Positions 59,668 to 64,000 of a DNA stretch of 64,000 nt are shown here, one piece after another. How positions within the stretch are numbered: position 1 is the first letter of the stretch; each line of letters starts with the position of its first letter. The notes under the pieces were generated by a model. It was not told the origin of the DNA and ran no database searches. It saw nothing but the letters and a program-made list of their open reading frames with translations. Both the position numbers and the translations under genes were made by a program. The stretch is from the NCBI GenBank assembly GCA_034769895.1, contig CM068372.1:371957258-372021257 (forward strand), in the 5' to 3' direction. The DNA is from Magicicada septendecula (Eukaryota > Arthropoda > Insecta > Hemiptera > Cicadidae).

Positions 59668-59691
59668 TAGGGGTTGCGAATCCCGGGTAGC
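59668..59691 (-). other. Primer-binding-site-like sequence
   Basis: Minus strand reads TGGCGCTACCCGGGATTCG right after an LTR-like end. Its complement is a tRNA 3' end (T-arm plus acceptor, ...GGGTAGCGCCA). No tRNA body lies upstream on the plus strand, so a primer-binding site is more likely than a tRNA gene. Confidence 0.45.
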
Positions 59692-59694
59692 GCC

Positions 59695-62556
59695 AAATTG
59701 TTTCTATCAAAACAATTAAAATAGTAAATTACAAGTGATACGTGTTATTAGCGTTGAAAGCTGGAGCGTTCAAATGGTTCCCGCCGCTATACAGGTTGCC
59801 GTCTTGACCACTCGTGACGAGCGCTAGTTGGTTATTGAATAAAACTTGCTAACACACATATATTCTACAACGTCCTATGAAATAAAACGATAGTAAGACT
59901 CTGTACGGTAAATTTAATACAAATTCAATCATTAATTAATATGACAAAAGGATTATAAATAATTTGATAACAAATTGCTCCGGCTTATAACATGAAACAC
60001 AAATATCTCAAGGTTGGCAAATCGATTTGAAAACAAATTATTTCTCTGCCGCTATGGCTACAGTTTACATACAATATATTAATCTGTTCAATATCTGGGG
60101 TTCTTTGGATTATGAAATAAGACATAAACGTTGGTTACATTAAAAAAGTACACTACCATACCTTATACGTACTTAGAAAGTATAATGTGTTTTTTTACAA
60201 TTTGTTCGGTAGTGTCGTATTCTTGTTACAAAGTTGCACTCTAATGCGAGGTTATATTTTGGTTAACAAAATGTTTTTACGTAAGTTAATTATGCATTAA
60301 AACCTTTGAAAAAAAATTATATTTGTTCAATAGTGAGAAATTTGATCATTTGAGAAATATTTAAAGTAATTTGGTTTTTTGGGATAAAGGAATTTATTCG
60401 ATACTTATCAGTTCAGATAGTGTTGATATGTCGTCATCTGGGGTAGTGGATATTCTGCAAATTTGGACTGGTTTTAAGCTTCGGACATCTTTTTCAATCT
60501 TGTCTTGGGATTTCTGTTAACTAATTTATTGGTATTTGGTTCCAGGACATCGTTAATTCTTGGTAGGTCGGCATCTATTCGTCTTTGGTCATCGTGGTTA
60601 ACTTCCGAAACTTTTCGTAACTATTTAAAGTAAAATTTCAATCATCACAATTTTGCGTGCCGCTTACCCACGCTTCGTTTCTTCAAGTCTAATAATTTTA
60701 ACGGAAAATTAGCCTTCAACGGCCCGTTACTATGGTAACATCACTCCTTTGATTGGTTAATTCCTCTTTCAAAAGCATTGTTAAGAGATTTGAATTTTTA
60801 TTCAAATTTATTAAGTATTTTCCTAATGGTTTTATTCCTTTATAGTTCCTTTGGGGTAATAAATGATATCACTATTATCTTTCTTTCCTTTCAAAGTTTA
60901 CAATGATACCTCATAAGGTCATATTCTGTTATACATTAACTTTAGTCTAAATATTTGACATTTGATAAATTACATATCTTTCTTAAATTAAACTTTTATA
61001 ATAACCTTTCTGTTTTAAAATGATTTACATATAATTACTGGCCATTTACTGGTCTTAGATTAGTAAAGTTTCTTGCGAAATTGTTACAACTGACATTTGA
61101 GTGTGTCTGACAGTTAGATGTTTTCATAGCCAAGATTAGCCATGATGGTTTTTGGTTGATTTCTTTTAAATTACATTTTGAATTCAGCCTGATGGGCTTC
61201 ACTTAGTTGTCATATTTGTTTGCGTTGTGTGTTGATCCTGTCTGTGTTTTAATTGCTATTCAATACAGCTTTCATTACACATATTTTAAAATATAACAAT
61301 TAGGCTTATGGACTGCAAGTTCCCTTCAGCCATATCCTCTTCATAACATTGAACCAAACTATTCTTTATAAGTTACTAGTTATTGTTAGTTCTAACATTA
61401 ATTCCTTTCTTTTGTTACTACTTTGAGTGATAAACATCATCACTTCTTGCAAATTTATGAAAGTTAATTCCCCTTTCAACATGGGGTGTTTTATTCATTG
61501 TAGTCTTAATTTTAAAACAAAACCTTATTTCTATACTACTATCTCCTCCATACCATGTTAATACAAACTGTTTTTATCTGGGCTTTCTCCCTGAATAATA
61601 TTACATGCTTCTTTTATATTTATTTGAAATATTACTTTTAATTATTTTTAATTATATAAATGTTCACAAGATTACTCAAATCATTGGTTGTTAGTCAATG
61701 TTTTATAAAGTGTTCTCTTATTTACTATTACATTTTTATTGCTTATCACTACTATTTCCCTGTATCACCTTCACCTTTAATTAGTAGAGGTTCATCACTG
61801 ATACACTTTCACTATTGCACTTTACTTTGGTTCATGTTTGTATTGAGTGTTACTTAATGGGTAATCCCTATAATTTTCTCCTATTATTTCTCACTATTTC
61901 TTTACAGCATAATATTTATTATTAATAATATTAGGTTATTTATTTTTCATTAAATCTAACCTTCCTAATTGTGTTAGTGTACTTTTCTACACTACGTTAC
62001 TTTACAATCGTCTTGTGTCTTTAAAATAGGTACATAAGTTAATTCAATTATAACAATACTATTTGTTTCCTTAATGGATAATTATTTGGGGTTTATTTAC
62101 AGTATTCTATCCTTGAGTCTACTATTTCTCCCCTATATATGTGTGTTGGTTTCCCTTGGGTTTAACCTGTCTCCTCTTCATTCTTCCTCTTCTTCGTCTT
62201 CTTCAATTGTCTTCATCTTGGTTCGGTTCTCCTCCTCTCATCTGGTTTGATTTCTGTTTAGTCGTAGGGATTTGTTCACTTCCTTTGATTCTTCTTTAGT
62301 TCTGGTTTCTTATCTTCCTTTGTTAGTTCATAATTGTTTGGTAAATCACCTTTTTTTTCTTGAGTATGTTTCGTGGTTCCGTTCTTTGTGTTTCTGTTGT
62401 TGGGTCAATCGCTTGGGTTGGGTAATATCGTGGTTCGTCGTGTCATAATATTTATATTTTATTCATTTTTAAACATTTTATTTTATATGAAGTATTTTTA
62501 TATTAAGAATTATCTTTTTTATCCCTGGTACTGGGGTGGCTTATTTGTGTTGTAAC
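59695..62556 (-). repeat. Candidate ~2.86-kb LTR, third copy of this architecture
   Basis: Minus-strand start TGTTACAACAC (62556) and end GATAGAAACA next to the TGGCGC primer-site-like sequence. Strongly T-rich on the plus strand with no long frame. Same plan as 5.5-7.9 and 9.2-11.7 kb. No gag or pol follows. Confidence 0.35.
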
Positions 62557-62859
62557 AATATACATGTTTGACCTGCCACATTCATTTTGTGCGCGACTCG
62601 TCAGAGGCGCAGTAGCCTACTTAGAATTTACTGTGTCTTCTATTTTTTCTTGTCACAGGCGTCTTCTTACTTGCCACGATAAATCCCTCAGATGTATGTC
62701 TTCTTTAAGTGTAATATACTAAGGTTCTATGAACTGTTCTATCACACTTATCCCCTGCTCCTCTACTGGATATCCTTCTGTTCCAGTGGATGGAACGTCA
62801 AGTTGAAGGGATATGTCGGAGCTCCCCCAAATTATTATTATATTTTTATTATATTATAT

Positions 62860-63700
62860 TGTTGTTCATTAGCCTAGTTACATGAACATCAATCATCAAC
62901 CGTGGCTCTACAACCCTTGGTGGGTCTTGGCCTGCTCCAAGAGTCAATTCCATTCCTCCTTATTGCATGCCTTGGCTTTCCAGTTTCTCATGTTCAGCTT
63001 TTCGAGGACCTCCTCTATCTGGTCTTTGAATCTACTTCGGGGTCTTCCCTTTTTTCTCCTACCCATTGGTTTCTGGTAGAAAATATGTTTCTTAGGCTGT
63101 CCTTCCTCCATTCTCTCTATGTGTCCAGCACACCTTAGCCTGTGTATTTTGATTAGCCCGACAATGTCCGGCTCTTTGTAAACATGATATAGTTCATAAT
63201 TATAACGCCACTCCATTTTCTTGTACGCCTATAAATATTGTTCTTAGAATCTGTCTTTCACAGAAACCTAGAAGTCTCTCGCTATTTTTTGTCACTGTCC
63301 AGGTTTCCGAAACATATGTCAGTACAGGCCTGATAAGTGTTTTGTAGATTTTGCATTTTGTGCTTCTTGTGATGAAGCTAGATGTCAGTGCTTTTTTAAT
63401 CCATAATGTGTTTTATTTGCGAGATATATTCTTCTTATTATTTCAGTGTTGATGTCGTGAGTGCTGTTTATCTGGGTGCCAAGATATATGAACTCTTTTA
63501 CTACCTCTATATTTTTTGTGCCTATTTCAAGGTTTTGAAGGGGTGGGTTTAATGTAATTTATTCCCAGCATACATATATTTTGTTTTCTCCAAGTTTATC
63601 TGCAGTCCAATTTTACTTGAGGATTCCTCTAATGCTGTAAAGGCACTAATGATATCTCCTTTTAGTCCTAGCAATTAGATCAATATCGTCTGCACATGCA
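62860..63700 (-). mobile_element. LINE 3' fragment
   Basis: The minus strand has a palm remnant near 63690 (CADDIDLI). Further on come TPPLQNLEIGTKNIEVVKEF and YLGTQINSTHDINTEI, then EWRYNYELYHVYKEPDIVGL, KIHRLRCAGHIERMEEGQPKKH and GRRKKGRPRSRFKDQIEEVL. A TA-rich tail follows near 62830-62870. Several frameshifts and stops are present. Confidence 0.85.
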
Positions 63701-64000
63701 CACCATATTAATTATATTTTGACTATACTGATTTTGAAGGCTAAAATTATGAGTACTTTTCAAGTGTACCAGCCCCTTTTAGAATTTTTTTAGTGCGAGA
63801 AAATATTTCTATGTTGGCGTTGTAAGACAGTACGAATAAATAGTTGAATACACAGTATTAGGATTTCATATTACACTGTTTTTATCCTCATAATTGAAAA
63901 AGAATTCTACCATCTTTTCGTGAGCAATTTTTCTTCAGGTTCTCTCTTCTTTCATCCTCATCATCTAAACTAAAACTCAAACTCTATTATATTTGAAGTC
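63701..64000. other. Unassigned DNA at right edge
   Basis: Nothing recognised; the 5' remainder of the LINE may continue here in decayed form. Confidence 0.3.

Noticed and set aside
59660-59692. tRNA 3' end-like sequence (GAATCCCGGGTAGCGCCA)
   Set aside because: No D-arm, anticodon arm or 5' acceptor strand is found upstream; it sits at an LTR-like end, so a primer-binding site is more likely.

Overview
This is a eukaryotic, AT-rich, repeat-choked window, most likely from an arthropod and probably an insect with a large genome. Four things point there: a split hyaluronidase gene with arthropod-like sequence, a dense mix of hAT, LINE, Ty1/copia and BEL/Pao debris, (TAA)n, (GAA)n and (GAT)n LINE/SINE tails, and a strong excess of the octamer TAGGCCTA. 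The species cannot be fixed from the sequence.

The only host gene I can name is a secreted hyaluronidase (glycoside hydrolase family 56) on the minus strand. Five coding exons can be joined with consistent phases: 24261-24212 (signal peptide), 20248-19953, 18339-18194 (catalytic Asp/Glu), 3152-2986 and 2748-2547. The C-terminal exon or exons lie beyond the left edge. Intron 3 is about 15 kb and is filled with transposons. A second likely host exon, unidentified, is at 34840-35000 on the plus strand.

Layout. 1-2.5 kb: last visible intron, with a repeat that has ~122-bp internal units. 3.3-9 kb: a dead Ty1/copia element on the minus strand, truncated, partly inverted and split by a ~3-kb LTR-like insertion. 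9-12.5 kb: a second long LTR-like stretch. 12.7-18 kb: LINE 3' ends, a hAT MITE and microsatellites. 18-24.3 kb: hyaluronidase exons 3 to 1. 24.3-34 kb: hAT elements (one carrying a SINE), a LINE fragment, a 371-bp GT tract and palindromes. 34-38 kb: the unidentified exon and mostly unassigned AT-rich DNA. 38.5-44.4 kb: LINEs, one broken by a hAT. 44.4-46.4 kb: 3' end of a BEL/Pao element with a candidate LTR. 46.4-54.7 kb: repeats, an inverted LINE copy and palindromes. 54.9-58.3 kb: a full-length but inactivated hAT with perfect 8-bp target duplications. 59-64 kb: a third long LTR-like stretch and a LINE.

Nothing here forms an operon or pathway. The hyaluronidase stands alone and the rest is layered mobile-element history. 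The most unusual signal is a set of hairpins with a hammerhead-ribozyme-like order (CTGANGA, short stem, GAAAC) at 31.1, 44.1, 46.7, 51.3 and 54.7 kb, three of them inside larger palindromes.
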